A stretch of DNA of 64,000 nucleotides from Pyronema omphalodes (Eukaryota > Ascomycota > Pezizomycetes > Pezizales > Pyronemataceae). The notes under the pieces were generated by a model that saw nothing but the letters and a program-made list of their open reading frames with translations, did not search any database and was not told the DNA's origin. A program made the translations under genes and the position numbers. Position 1 is the stretch's first letter; each line of letters begins with the position of its first letter. Of the stretch, positions 49,839 through 62,280 are shown one piece after another. The DNA lies in NCBI GenBank assembly GCA_024516155.1, contig JAJJXM010000006.1:496001-560000 (forward strand), in the 5' to 3' direction.

Positions 49839-52800
49839 ATGGCGCCAATCTTTGGCGAACGGCAAAAAGCCACAAGAAAACCTGCCAACGGAAGTTCAAC
49901 AATGACTTCCGGTGTCGACAAACCTGCCTTTGTTTTCAACGCGCCAAGTTCTACCCAATCCAATGGCTTCTTTCGCACTCAGGAACAGCAGGCTCTACCA
50001 CAGAACCAGGTAGGTCGCGTCAAGGTCTTGCTAAAATTTTGTGTACTAAACGCAGCAGAGCGAAGAAGAAGAAGAAGGTTGGGACATGGGAGACGACGTA
50101 AGAGAAAATTCACCGGAGAATACAGAGTCTAGTACTGATAAACCTCTAGGCTGAGATGGACGACTCGCGAGCTATTTCGGCATACGACGAAGAGGAAGAA
50201 GGTACTTCAAGACACCACGCGCTCGCCGTTTTAACAAGTACTAACCAGTCGCTACAGATGAGCCTGAGTTGAACATGCAACCGGAATTACTCGCGTTCGC
50301 GGCGAAGCTAGACGAATCTAATATGCTACAGTCTTCGCAGTTACACACCGAGGAATCTACAATGATTGCCATCAACCTTATCCAGGCATACCAGATCTAC
50401 GCTGGAGAGCATGTGGAGGAGACCGCTCAGGTACTTGAGGAGCTGGAAAATACCGCTGTCGAGGACTTGAAGGAGGACCATGCTCAAGAGCTTTACCATA
50501 CGAAGGAGATTTTGAAATACTGGGAGTTGGAGCATCAAACTTGGGAGCTTTTCGGTGCTTTAATATCACACCGTCTCGACGCAGAAAACTACATGACACA
50601 AGATGTTCCACCTTCGTTGTCAAACAAATACGCTGCTGATTGTCAGATCAGAAATCATTTCTTCACCACTGATCCCTCGTTCAGAGAGTTGACGATAGTG
50701 TTGGAATGGCTACGACGCTACGCACCTGCGCCAAGTGCAGATGATATTGAGAACGATCCATTATACCGTGGAGACGGGGGTTGGATGTATACCAAAGAAA
50801 GGATCAAGGCATGCAAGAGACTACCAGGAAGAGGGCTATCTTTAAGAAACGAGGTAGAACCTGATAAACTCGTTACAGAGCTTGACCCGGATGCTCCTAG
50901 CCGGCAACAGAGAAAGTTGGAGGACGAGGATGAGGCCTGGGAAGCATACTTGATGAGACTAGTCTGGGGATTCCTAAGAAAGGGAGAGATGGATAATGCT
51001 TTGGAACTATGTGAGGATGCCGGAGAGTTCTGGAGAGCTGCTAGTTTAAGCGGTGGTGCGGATGCGTGGGACGCAAAGATTGACGGACCTCATGAGATTG
51101 ATGATGGCGAAATTGTTAAAGGAAACCGCCGGAGAGAATTGTGGAAACGTATGTGCTACGCCAACGCTTCCAACAAGACCAAAAACATGTACGAGCGGGC
51201 CGTTTACGGAACACTATGCGGAGATATTGCTAGTGTAAGTACTCCAAATATCACTCTAGGATTATGTAATACTAATTTATATTTCAGGTATTGCCTGTTT
51301 GCGAATCATGGGAGGACCTTTTGTTTGTTCATGTCAACGCACTCGTTGAGGGATACTACTCATCCAAGCTCAAGAAGCTACAGAGAATCCCCGCCGTTGT
51401 CTCCAACTTTCCTTTATTCGACGCCATCTCATACCATGCTCGGCACGACTCACTAAACGATGCATCAATCATGTCTCGTATTATTGATGAGATTGCCGAA
51501 AACAGCGAACTCGCTGATTCTAAGCTCCCTCTACGGACTATTCAGGGATCTTTGATTTCAATGCGTTTCCATGACCCGGTAATAGAATTAGACAGACAGT
51601 TGCAACTTTTTGAGACTGTCCCTGATTACGAACCTGCCGCGGATGAAAATACATTCGGTCTTGACGCCACTGAACCTAGATCACTTCGCGTCATCGTTCA
51701 CATCTTGATGATTCTACAAACCATTGGAGCCGGGTTCACAGAAGGAACCGAATACCACAAGGCTGCAGAGAATGTAATCGCAGGATACATTATGACTCTT
51801 GGAGGCTATGACAAATACGAGTTGGTCCCATTGTATGCCTCACGTTTAACCCCTCTTAAGGCTATACAAGTCATGGGTAAATCCTTGGCATCATTCCAAG
51901 GAAGCAAGAGCAGAAGAGAGGATCTTATTCGCTCTATGCATCAATATGGTATTGATGTTGATGGATGCTTGAGACAAACCATGCTCCAATGTCTCACCAT
52001 GACGGAACCGAAATACGCCAACACCCTATCTCCTGCACAGGGTTTCGTGTTTAATGGTTTCCAGGATGAGATTGCGTCGGAAGATATCCGTCTTATTCGT
52101 GGTATGGAATGGTTGATGTTGGGAAGTGAAGAACTCCGCGGAGATCTTGTTCGTAGTGGATGCGAGGTATACAAGCGATTCTTGCGTAAGTATCCAACAA
52201 TCCTCCAATATAAACTCCCCCTCCAAAGAAACTAGGAAAACTAATATAATTTCATATATATATCATATAGTCACCGGTCGTCTCTCAGCAGCTAAAATCC
52301 TCTTTGAACAACTCAACTCCCGCAACATCATCCCACCAAAGAATACCAACGGCTACGATGAATCTTCAGATGAAGAAACCGACCTAGAAGACGAAACCGC
52401 CATTGCAGGCGCTATGTACATGGAGATGGAGGGCCTAATCGCCTCCATGGTCGAATTGGAAAAGTGGCAATCCACCATCAAAAAACCTATGTAAGTCCTC
52501 CCCCTCTTTTTCCCACCCAACCGCAACTGCAACCGTAACTAACACCCCATAGTCGTATCGACCGTACCCTCCCCCGCAAACTCAAACCCCTCTACGAATC
52601 CGCCACCCGTTCCCTCCCGGAGATTTTAAAATCCTTCCTAGACGAACCCGTCTTCCTCTCAATGCCAGGAGTCGGTACTATTCGATCCCTCTATATCCCG
52701 GAATTAGTCATAGCTCTCCATAGAGTCCATGTTGAAGCGGGTAGGTTGATTAATAAGGCTTATTATATGAATGCTTTGGAACTTGCGGCGGAAATTGCCG

Positions 52801-52949
52801 ACCCCGAAAGAAATGTTGTTGATTGCTTCGTCGGAACTGGAAGATTGGAGGAATATGTTGAGGAGATTGCCGCCGTTAGTAAGTGTGTACAAATCGCCGC
52901 CCAGGAATCGGGGAAGGAGAAGGAGGCGATTTGGGGCGTTTTGGAATAG
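49839..52949 (+). CDS. NUP84: nucleoporin Nup84/Nup107
   Basis: Nup84 is an alpha-helical scaffold subunit of the Y-shaped (Nup84/Nup107-160) complex of the nuclear pore. Seven exons: 49839..50009, 50059..50097, 50150..50201, 50258..51234, 51288..52185, 52271..52490 and 52553..52949, giving 917 aa with all phases closing. The N-terminal ~80 residues are a disordered acidic tail, and the rest is a helical solenoid. Family blocks include EDEAWEAYLMRLVWGFLRKGEMDNALELCEDAGEFWRAASLSGG, RRELWKRMCYANA, YERAVYGTLCGDIASVLPVCESWEDLLFVHVNALVE and the C-terminal GRLINKAYYMNALELAAEIAD. The ATG at 49839 is the first in frame in exon 1. The 3' flank is strongly G-rich. Confidence 0.95.
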
Positions 52950-53090
52950 TGGAGGGGCATAGCTGTGGTTGGGGTGGGTGTATGGAGGGGTTTGGGGGGG
53001 GCGGGGGGTGTATGAAGGGTGTATGAAGGGCGTGGTGTGTGTGTGGGGGTGGTGTGTGTGTGGGGGTGTAAGGAGGGCGTTGAGGTTGGG
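52950..53090 (+). other. G-rich 3' flank of NUP84
   Basis: Many G4-G8 tracts separated by a few bases, plus TGTGTGTGGGGG units, start a few nt after the stop codon on the sense strand. Confidence 0.6.
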
Positions 53091-53263
53091 GGTTTGGGGA
53101 GTTAGCGAACACGAGTTGTCGGAGACAGAGAGACAGACAAAGAGAAAGAAAGAAAGAATTGTATACCAAGAATCGCAGCATCACAGAGGGACAGAGGTGA
53201 AAAAGATACCATCTTAAGAAATAGATAGATAATGGAATGAAATTACTTTTTTCCTCAACTGTT

Positions 53264-53264
<1 letters not shown>

Positions 53265-53303
<39 letters not shown>
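53265..53303. repeat. poly(T) tract, 39 nt
   Basis: This is the longest homopolymer in the window, an uninterrupted T39, about 315 bp downstream of the NUP84 stop. Confidence 0.9.
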
Positions 53304-53304
<1 letters not shown>

Positions 53305-54114
53305 GTCTAGATACCAAATTACACAGATACCGGATATACAATTAACGGATATACAATTACCGGATATCCTATCCTACACTGTAATAATGGTACTTGTTGA
53401 TGATTTTCTTCAATCTTTTTTCTCTTTTCTTCTTTTTTTTTGAGAGAGGGGGGGGTGAGAGAGATGGAATAACGAACAGCAAATACGAACAGCAAATACG
53501 AACAGCAAATAACAAATAACAAAAAAAAGAAATAAAAAAAAAAAAAAGAAACAAAGAAACAAAGAAACGAAGAAACGAAGATAATCAAAATTTGTTGACT
53601 TGATACTTGATGCTTGGAACCCTCGAACCTTTAAACCTTTAAACCCAGAAAATTTCAGTTCTCTTTCAATTCTATTTCCGATGCTATGCTATGCTATTTC
53701 TATCGCCACCAAGTCTTAAAAAAATACAATCCTATTTCTATTTCTATCTGAACCCGCCTTGAAAAAAGAAAACGAAATAAGAACACAACAGAAAAAATAT
53801 ATATATAAACTATAAACTATAAAAAAAATCCACAACCCCCTAAACCCATCCCGATAACAAAAACACCACAAAAAAAGATAACCACAAAAAAACAAGATAA
53901 CCTCAAAAAACAAGATAACCTCAAAAAATAGCAACAAAAAAAACAGCAACAAAAAAAACCCTCAAGAAAAACAATCAAGATCACACGCTGCGTTAATAGT
54001 ATTCATAATCTTTTTTCCCTTTTTGCTCTTTTATGCATTTCCCTTTTTTTCGAATAAAATCCCAATGCTGAATCCACGGTGGTGGGTATGTATCCTTCCC
54101 CTCGATCTTATCAT

Positions 54115-54150
54115 CCCACCCTCCAATCCCCCCAATCCCCCCATTCCCAT
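54115..54150 (-). other. G-tract cluster after the stop of the 793-aa gene (sense strand)
   Basis: The plus strand reads CCCACCCTCC-AATCCCCCC-AATCCCCCC-ATTCCC, which is four G-runs on the sense strand within about 20-55 nt after the stop codon at 54169. Confidence 0.55.
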
Positions 54151-54168
54151 CCGAAACACCTAAAACGC

Positions 54169-56550
54169 CTAAAACACCTCCCCCAACCCCTCCTCATCCC
54201 CCACCTCCTCATCATCCTCCAAATCCCCCCTCAGCACAGCCAACGCAGTCCTAAGTCTCCCCCTCATTTCCTCTCTTCCCACGCCCCTCAATTTCTCAAC
54301 ACCAACACAAACCTCACCCAACGCCGCACAAACCGCTTCAATCAACAACTTATCATCGTTCCCAACTCCTAGTGCCAAATCTTCCTCTTCCTGGAAAATT
54401 CCACCACCAAAGGTTCCGCCTGAGATTCTATTATTATTATTTGGAGCCAGGAGCTGAAATTGTTCAGAAGTTTGAGGGTGGGGGTGAGGATGGATATAAT
54501 GATGGCCGTGACCATTACCAGGATGAAAATTACGATGGTGGTCATTGCTATCATCATCATCATAATCCGCTGCATCACCATCTACAGATTCCGGAACCCC
54601 AGGTTCAAATATAACACTACGACTTCGAACCGTATCCACCGAGTCTCTATACCAGGAATTTGAATTACTTCCGGCCTGAGCAAGACTATTTGCGATAGGT
54701 GGAGCTAAGGAACTAGTCAAGATCCTTAATGCTGCTTGTGGGGTATGAGGGGCAGAATGGTATCCATCGTCGACTTGTACTGGTCGTAATAGCGTAGGTC
54801 CTGATGGGTCGAGAAAATGGCTGGGGTGGTTGCTGGTGCGTTGGATGTTGATGGCTCCTGGAGGACTCGTTGGTGGGTCGGGGGTTTCGTTGGCGGTTGC
54901 GAAGGATGCGTTGGAGGCGAAGGAGGATTTTCGGGTGACGGTTCGGGAGTCTCGGCTATCCCTTGAAATGCGGGAGTCACGGGGTTGGAGGAAGGAGATG
55001 GAGTCGGAGGGGAGGATTAGGGTGGCGACTGTGTTGGTGGAGGAGACTGAGGAGGTGGAGAGGATGGAAAAGGGACGGTTGGGAGAGGAGGGACTGGTGG
55101 TTGAGGATTGGAGGTAGGATTGGAAGTCGGTGGGGGATTTGACGGAATGGAAGGACTCGGCAATGGGAGAGGTGGGGGAGGTGGGGGAAGTGGGTGATGT
55201 TATCGAGCTTGCAGAAGATTGGAGAAATGCTCCGCCACCAGGACCCGCCGCCGATTGCAAGTAGTCTTCATATGCAAAGGTACTGTCGCAGGAATCCCGG
55301 GGGTAGGCAGTTGAGTCCCTGGAATAAACACCACAGGTGGAATCCCTGGCTGTAGAAGGGCGGGAGTCTTCGAAAAACCGGGTTGCAGTTGGAGTGGCTT
55401 GGTCAGAGTAACTTTCCATAGCTTCCGAGTCGAGGGAGATTGTGGTTTCTCTATTTTGTTGCCGTTTATCTTTTACCCAAGCATCTTCAATAGGGTTTTG
55501 TGAGATATTAAGGACTCTGGATTCTCTTATTTCCATCAATTGAGAAGAAGGGGCTATAAGACTAGTTGGGGAACCATGTTGTGGAGTATTTGCTTGAGAT
55601 GCAGCTGGTGTACTGCGAAGTGATCCATTGCTTTCTCTTCGCTTTATTGAGTCAGTTTTAGTTTGTTCTTGAAGTGTGGTTATCTTCCCGCGGAGATCTT
55701 TCATTTGGTCGCGTAATGCTCGCATTTGCTGAATTGAATTATTTCTGGAAACTCCGCCACGTTGAGCAATCTGAGGCTGAGGCTGAGGTGCAAATTGCTG
55801 GTGGATATGTTCCCTCGGTTGTTCTCCAGCACCTTCTGCCTCTTCCATCAAAGCTCCCATGTTCAATAAAGTACCTCCTGCCCTCACAAACATCCCTCCT
55901 GCCCGTGATCCCGCTACTGCGCTCTCAGAGTTGGTCCTTAGATGACTAGCGCCAGCCTGTGGATTCTCTTGCCGCTGATTGTAAACCCATTGCATCGGTC
56001 TTTTTCCTCCCGCGCTCTCCGATCTTTTTCTGACCTGCGGACCCACACTTTCTAAATGTTCCAATAACGCTGTCGGTGTAGCACTAGGACTCAATATCAA
56101 GCTACTCCTAGCTCTTGAAATATTCCTTCCACATAGATCCAACTTCCTTTTTGCGCTGGCCAAGATCTTTTCAGCTTTCATAGAAAGGTCGAATTCGCTT
56201 CTTGTGTCATCGTCTCCGTATTGGCTGCCCTCGTAGAGTGATTCTGTGTATGCGCTTTCTGCGTATGTAGACATCCTGTTTGGATCGTGTTCCCCGTCGC
56301 CAATTTCGCTCTGTTCGTCAATTGTGGAAATATCGTCAAACCCAAAGCCCTCAATTTCAACAGTGCCGTCCGATAGGAAAGAAGTTACCGATACTGAGCG
56401 AATGTGAACACGAGGAGGAGGAGATGGAGCTCGCATTGTAGGTGGATCTCTGGAAGGTGGAGGTTTCATGAATGCTGCGCTTCGTGGAGCGAGGGTTCGG
56501 TAGGTAGTCGAAGAGGTCGGGGGCGCGTAGGGCTGGCGCTGGGAATACAT
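54169..56550 (-). CDS. hypothetical low-complexity protein, 793 aa
   Basis: A single uninterrupted frame of 793 codons with a clear ATG. I do not recognise a family. The N-terminus has a proline-rich stretch and an ordered-looking block (RVHIRSVSVTSFLSDGTVEIEGFGFDDIS), then acidic Tyr/Ser-rich text and a basic helix (MKAEKILASAKRKLDLCGRNISRA). A predicted coiled coil lies near residues 270-300 (MRALRDQMKDLRGKITTLQEQ). The middle is Ser/Thr/Pro-rich with SPT repeats, RDS repeats and phosphosite-like sequence. A His-rich segment (NDHHRNFHPGNGHGHHYIHPHPHP) precedes a C-terminal helical region with paired acidic residues. Length, codon sense and conserved-looking ends argue for a real gene, possibly a cytoskeletal or signalling adaptor; that is only a guess. 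Confidence 0.8.
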   Translation of the reverse strand: MYSQRQPYAPPTSSTTYRTLAPRSAAFMKPPPSRDPPTMRAPSPPPRVHIRSVSVTSFLSDGTVEIEGFGFDDISTIDEQSEIGDGEHDPNRMSTYAESAYTESLYEGSQYGDDDTRSEFDLSMKAEKILASAKRKLDLCGRNISRARSSLILSPSATPTALLEHLESVGPQVRKRSESAGGKRPMQWVYNQRQENPQAGASHLRTNSESAVAGSRAGGMFVRAGGTLLNMGALMEEAEGAGEQPREHIHQQFAPQPQPQIAQRGGVSRNNSIQQMRALRDQMKDLRGKITTLQEQTKTDSIKRRESNGSLRSTPAASQANTPQHGSPTSLIAPSSQLMEIRESRVLNISQNPIEDAWVKDKRQQNRETTISLDSEAMESYSDQATPTATRFFEDSRPSTARDSTCGVYSRDSTAYPRDSCDSTFAYEDYLQSAAGPGGGAFLQSSASSITSPTSPTSPTSPIAESFHSVKSPTDFQSYLQSSTTSPSSPNRPFSILSTSSVSSTNTVATLILPSDSISFLQPRDSRISRDSRDSRTVTRKSSFASNASFATANETPDPPTSPPGAINIQRTSNHPSHFLDPSGPTLLRPVQVDDGYHSAPHTPQAALRILTSSLAPPIANSLAQAGSNSNSWYRDSVDTVRSRSVIFEPGVPESVDGDAADYDDDDSNDHHRNFHPGNGHGHHYIHPHPHPQTSEQFQLLAPNNNNRISGGTFGGGIFQEEEDLALGVGNDDKLLIEAVCAALGEVCVGVEKLRGVGREEMRGRLRTALAVLRGDLEDDEEVGDEEGLGEVF

Positions 56551-59500
56551 GATGGGTGTTTGCCGTTTGCTCGATCAGCCGTCTAGATTCCTTGCTGTAC
56601 CTGACTGTTGCGGGTTGATTGGGGGCTCTGTTGCCTTGTCGCTTTCGGTTGCAGCTTGTCGATATTCTTACAGACTTTTTTTGATTGCGCGGCCTGTTTT
56701 TGCTTGCTGCTGGCTGTGAGCTATGTGCCTTACTTTTGCCTGAGTTGCTCTGCTGGCTGAATTCGTGCTTCGGGTTCGCTCAGTTTGAAGGTTCAACTGC
56801 ACTTGAGGCGCCACAGGGGTTCCTTGATCGGCTACTGGACCTTTCTTCTGGTTCTGTGATGCTGTAAGACTTATTTCCTGTTTCTAATTTCTGATTTCGG
56901 CGCTCGGGGAGTTTCGAGGCGAGAGGCTTCGTGATTTAGAGGGGTTCGTGTAAATATATGGATGTGAGAAACGAATGGCTTTGGCTTTTGGCTTTGGCTT
57001 TGCGGTATGACTGGCTAAACGAGTGACTGTGTTGACTTGACTGTGTTTCGAAAATAGAGGACTTTAAAGCCACATCCGAAAGGTGTTGTTGGACACAGAG
57101 GCGATGAGCGACGAGTCTGGCTCGACGATAGAGTTAATGCAGCTGCGAGGTTAGGTCGGCTGCTTGTATGTATGCGCGATTGGAGAAAATATGCACTTGG
57201 TTCAAACCAGCCAACCGAATGCGCGACGGATGGAAATTTTTGTCGGATGCTGTTGTGTACCGTAAAAAAAAGTTGTAAATTCCAAAATAACGAACGAATG
57301 AATGGAACGGAATAAATGAATGGAATCAATTAACCGAAAAACAACCTGTGTAAAAAGCTCAAGTGTAACCTGAGATACTCAGTATCTAAGGTGGTGATTC
57401 TCGAAACGAAGTGAAGAAGAGATTGCGGTGGGAATTCGTAAGCAGAGGAAGGAAGGAAGGACTCTTAGATGAAAGTGTGGGTACGGGCAAACCATCTGGG
57501 AAGCGAGGCTTGGGAAACGGCACCAAGCCCGCATTTGAAGGGAGATCCAAGATCCAAGATCCAACCGGAGTCAGCAAAGGTTTTTTCGAGAAACCCACAA
57601 CGCGCTGACTTTTCGGAAACTTTGAAACGTTCCAGACATTGACAAAAATCTGATGAGAGATGAAGCGGAAGCATGTAAAGATGTTCCCGTAGTTCCGATA
57701 AGTCATCTACTAGTCAACGGATAGCAATTAGTTCAGAGTGAAGCTGAAGCAGATGAAGCAAAATCGATGATCTTCACCGGTTGTTTGTTTTCGTTTTGTA
57801 TCATACATACGTTTCTTCACCGGTTGTCAACTTGGTTCCTGGATTCATGGAACCAATTTAGAACCCTTAGGAACCCAGAAGATAGCGACAACAAGCAAAC
57901 CAAACAACGTGCACGCATCTAAGGCATGTACTCCACATTTCTCGCACGCGTCCCACGTTTTATTTTATTTTTTCCTGACAATGCCAATACCTAAGCGGAA
58001 AAAGATCTCGTGTCCGAGTGTACGTCAGACAGATTTTGTATTCTTTCGCTTTGAGATGACTGAGGGAGTCAGACCTTATTCAGTGAGGCTTTCAGGCTTG
58101 AACCGTTAATTTGGGCCGCAATGATGCAACCACCAACAGGTTGCTATGACAGGAATGTGATAGATATTTCCATTTTTTGAAATTCAGGCAACGCCAGGAT
58201 TATTTTATCTGTATTTATCGCAGAGCACCCAACTCAAACTCCGACTCTCTGATCTTTTTTTTTTATAAAGAAAAAAAGTAGTCCGCATCCTAAGGTCAGA
58301 GTACCGGAGAAAACGGAAGTTGGACCGGATCATCACGAAAGGAAACAAATATGAGTGCGTGATCCATTATCGGTTTTTGTACCTAGACCACACCTTACAT
58401 AACATAACATGCCTTTCATCTCCCATAAGTGTTATAGTTATGGTTGGGCTGTCAGAGAAATATCAGAAATTATAATTAGTGAGATAGAACGGAAGATAGA
58501 ACCCCAATAAATACCAGCCCCGAGATCAATTCTAGACTCTAATTCTCCGCGGAAGGCATAACGAAATGTGTAGATTGTTCGCGCTTATCGTGCCACTGAG
58601 GTGTGTGTATGTAGTGTAGGAGCTTAACCAAAGGGAAGAGATATGCATAGCGATACGCGATGCCCTTAGCTAAGCTCCGAGACAACTGCGCTGATGTACC
58701 GATGACGTCATGCTCATTTTACTCTACTCTTTCTCAAGTCAGCATGTTCTGCGTTGCATGATGGAACCCCTCGTTTAAATATTACCACAATTCATCACTC
58801 GGGTTACTTCCATCCCCAAATTGAGGTGTTCACCAACAGGTCTCACAATACCCCATGGTGTGTCCCGTAGTGTGGGGTGCCGCAGTTCGGACATTCCAAA
58901 CAAGGAAACTGAAACCAATTCCGATAATTTGACGTCCCCACGAAGGAGCGTGGCTTTTTGAGGTCGTACGAGGGGGATTATGTGGCTTCCCGCTACAAAC
59001 TTGCACTCGATAACGTTGGTTTTTTTGTGCCAAATTGGAAGGTTCTATCAATTCCAACAACAACCGAGTCAATTCAGTTGGTGATTGAGAGTTTGAGATT
59101 TGAAACAACTGCGGGTAGAAGTTGTTATTGTTATCTATGTATCTATCAATTGCTACCCGAAATCTGGGGACTTTCAACTTTGATGTCTACTTTGTAACTG
59201 GGGAATTTAGATACACAATTGACATGATCCAACCAAGGTGTTCTAATCAACAGCAAAGGTATCTAGATAGATTTATGGAGTTTTTTTTTCTTGTACATAC
59301 TCCGATTTACTCCGTCTAGCGTAAACAACCTTCACTCGATGCATGAATATTCGTCTAATTACCTAAACCTTCGCTTCTTTCTACATTCTCACCTGATTTT
59401 CGATATTTTCCCTGACAAATTTTCCTCCCAAGCTTCCTCCTCCCCGGCAATCCCCTCCGCCGCAACCCGATCCCTCGCCTAACCATCACGTGCATAACCG

Positions 59501-59640
59501 ACGCGCCGCTACCATAGTTTCCCAATCTTCCCCGCCAACGTCATCGCAGGCCGACCATCCTCCAACCTTCGACCAACATCGACACCGGAGTAACGAAACA
59601 GCATCACCACCAGTTCGAATCAGCAAAGAATTCAATTACA
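56551..59640. other. intergenic region between divergent genes, about 3.1 kb
   Basis: It separates the divergent 793-aa gene and GCV1. No gene could be supported. GATCCAA repeats occur at 57545-57565, TTCACCGGTTGT appears twice (57773 and 57816), and a T-run lies near 58253. The last ~250 bp are C-rich and fit the GCV1 leader. Confidence 0.55.
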
Positions 59641-61275
59641 ATGCTTCCCCGCCTCTCTATAACCTGCGCGCGGTCCGCACTTCCTAAAAGGACCACCGCC
59701 ATCAAATTGTCCTCCGCCTTCTCAGTCGCCGCTCGCAGATACACATCCCCTCCAGGAGTCCCTCCGGTGGAACTTAAGAAGACCCCCCTTCATGATCTAC
59801 ATGTAGCTGCTGGCGCAAAGATGGTCCCATTTGCCGGATACAGTATGCCCGTTACATACGCCGACCAGGGACTTTCGGAGTCGCACAACCATGTTAGAAC
59901 CAAGGCGGGACTCTTTGATGTTAGTCACATGGTGCAGCATCGGTAGGTTTTTCTTCATTTCTACAGAGGGTTATGGGATGAGATTGAGGAAGAGGAAGGA
60001 ATTGAGAGCAGTGAAAGATTCGGGAGTGCCAAAGCTTACTATTGGGCGAGCTCCATTGAGTCCCCAAGAAGTTGAATTGAGCTTGGGAGCAGAATTTAGG
60101 ATCAATTATTATAACGATACTAATAATGATTGAATTCACAGCTTCACTGGACCCGCCGCTCTCCCCTTCCTCCAGAGTCTCACCCCCTCCGACCTTTCCA
60201 AGCTCTCCCCCAACACCTCCACCCTCTCCTGCTTCCTTCACCCAGTAACCGGCGGTATCGTCGACGATCTTATGATTACCCTTCACGGGCCCGAAGATTT
60301 CTACGTCGTTTCCAACGCCGCCTGTGCCGAGAAGGACCTTGCCTACATTTCCGAGAACCTTTCCAGCTTCCCCCGACGATCCGAGGTTGAGCACACCGTT
60401 CTCGACGGGCAAGGATTAATCGCCTTACAAGGTCCTGAGTCTATGCTTATCTTGAACGAGTTTTTGCTGCACTGTCTCGGCGATGCTGCCGCTGTTCCGG
60501 ATTTGAAAAAGTTCTTGTTCGGACAAACTATGTTTGTGGACTCTCCTTATGGAAAACTACACGTAGCTCGCGGAGGTTACACTGGAGAAGATGGATTCGA
60601 AATTAGTATCCCCAAAGAACATACTGTGGCGGTTACTAAGGAGTTATTGGAGATTGGAAAGGGGGATAGAGTTAAGCTTGCGGGATTGGGCGCTAGAGAT
60701 ACCTTGAGACTTGAGGCGGGAATGTGTCTTTATGGCCATGATTTGGATGATTCTACTACCCCCATTGAGGCAGGTTTGAAGTGGTTGGTTGGAAAAGACA
60801 GAGTTGCAGAGGGGTAAGTCAACCCCCGAAAAAACGGAGCCATCAAATTTTGAAGCCCGATAACCCCTGATACCCATAAAACAAAGCCCAAAATCCCAAA
60901 ATCCACACAACTCATACAACTCATACATACATACTAACACCCTCTTCCAGTGGATTCCACGGCCACGAAACCATTTCCCGACAATACAACGACTGGAAAC
61001 AAGTCCCGCGTCGTCGCGTAGGTTTCACCATTGAAAAAGGAGCTCCAGCCCGTGAAGGTGCTGAGATTATTGATCCTGCTTCTGGTGACGTTCTCGGAAA
61101 AATTACGTCCGGTTGCCCGTCCCCAACTTTGGGAATCAATATTGCGATGGGTTATGTTAAAAGTGGCTTCCATAAGGCAGGAACTGAACTTGCGGTTAGG
61201 GTTAGGGGTAAGAATAGAGTTGCCACGGTCGCGAAAATGCCGTTTGTTAAACCGAATTATTGGAAGGGGGAGTAA
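59641..61275 (+). CDS. GCV1: glycine cleavage system T protein (aminomethyltransferase), mitochondrial
   Basis: The T protein transfers the methylene group from the aminomethyl-lipoyl H protein to tetrahydrofolate and releases ammonia, in the mitochondrial matrix. Three exons, 59641..59942, 60142..60813 and 60951..61275, give 432 aa. The N-terminal ~35 residues ([19 protein letters not shown]...) are basic and Ser-rich, a mitochondrial presequence. Family blocks follow: [94 protein letters not shown] and the C-terminal domain with [16 protein letters not shown] and [18 protein letters not shown]. Length and motif order fit the family. The final exon stops just before a G-rich flank. Confidence 0.96.
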
Positions 61276-61282
61276 GAGGTGG

Positions 61283-61320
61283 TCTGGTGGGGGAGGGGGG
61301 TGGGGGGGGGGGGGGGGGGG
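61283..61320 (+). other. G-tract cluster with G19 after the GCV1 stop
   Basis: G-runs of 5, 6 and 19 separated by short gaps begin about 15 nt after the GCV1 stop codon, on the sense strand. Confidence 0.65.
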
Positions 61321-61634
61321 CTGGGTATGCGATGATGAACCGGGAGTAGGTGGGGGATGAGGGATGAGGCAACGGGGAGGGGAGAAAAGTTCTGGATGTT
61401 GGATATTGGATATGACTATATTGGATATTGATGCAACGATATTGGATATTGATACGAAGGATACACGGGAAAATATCATGATATCATGAAATTTTATATA
61501 TATAAAACCTTTTTTGGATTCCTTGTTTTGTTTTTTTGTGTTTTTGTGTTCTTTTGTTTTTAATATGGTACAATGGAAAAAATTTTTATCACGTATAGAC
61601 TTTTGTTTTGTTTTATGTTGTTTTGTTGCTATAG

Positions 61635-61830
61635 GTGATGGTTGGTGATTGAGAAACGATGGTGATGATTGGTGATTGGTGGGTGGTGATGGGGATGGCT
61701 GATGGCTGATGGGTGATGGTTGGTGATGGTTGGGAAGTGATGGTTGGGAAGTGATGGTTGGTGATGGTTGGTGATGGTTAGTGATGGGTGGTGATGGTTG
61801 GTGATGGCTGATGGTTGGTGATTGATAGTT
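61635..61830 (+). repeat. degenerate GGTGATGGTT repeat
   Basis: Units such as GGTGATGGTT, GGGAAGTGAT and GGCTGATGG recur about fifteen times with substitutions. Confidence 0.75.
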
Positions 61831-62046
61831 AATGATTATCTTTTAAGTTTCAACCAATCATGCTATGTATATAACTCATCCCACTCATCCCAGTCATACA
61901 TAGCAGCTTTTATGTATTATTACATAACATACATAACATACATAACATACATCTCTACATATCTACATTCCTACATCCCTATATCTCTACATTCCTATAT
62001 CAGGGCTATCGGTATATATATATATATATATGTATGTTATGTAAGT

Positions 62047-62280
62047 ACATAACATACATAACATACATAACATACATAACATACATAACATACATAACAT
62101 ACATAACATACATAACATACATAACATACATAACATACATAACATACATAACATACATAACATACATAACATACATAACATACATAACATACATAACATA
62201 CATAACATACATAACATACATAACATACATAACATACATAACATACATAACATACATAACATACATAACATACATAACAT
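62047..62280. repeat. 9-bp minisatellite (CATACATAA), 26 copies
   Basis: A near-perfect tandem array of a 9-bp unit spans 234 bp; a shorter run of the same unit lies at 61921-61951. A TATATA run precedes it. Confidence 0.95.

Larger units (their letters stand above)
53091..54168. other. AT-rich intergenic region with a long T run
   Basis: It contains a T39 run (53265-53303), GGATATACAATTA repeats (53330-53365), AGCAAATACGAAC repeats (53476-53510), A-rich stretches to 53970, and C-tracts at 54115-54150. No gene is seen. Confidence 0.65.

Noticed and set aside
49388..49978. 196-codon open frame on the minus strand upstream of NUP84
   Set aside because: It overlaps the NUP84 first exon, shows no family pattern and has random-looking composition.
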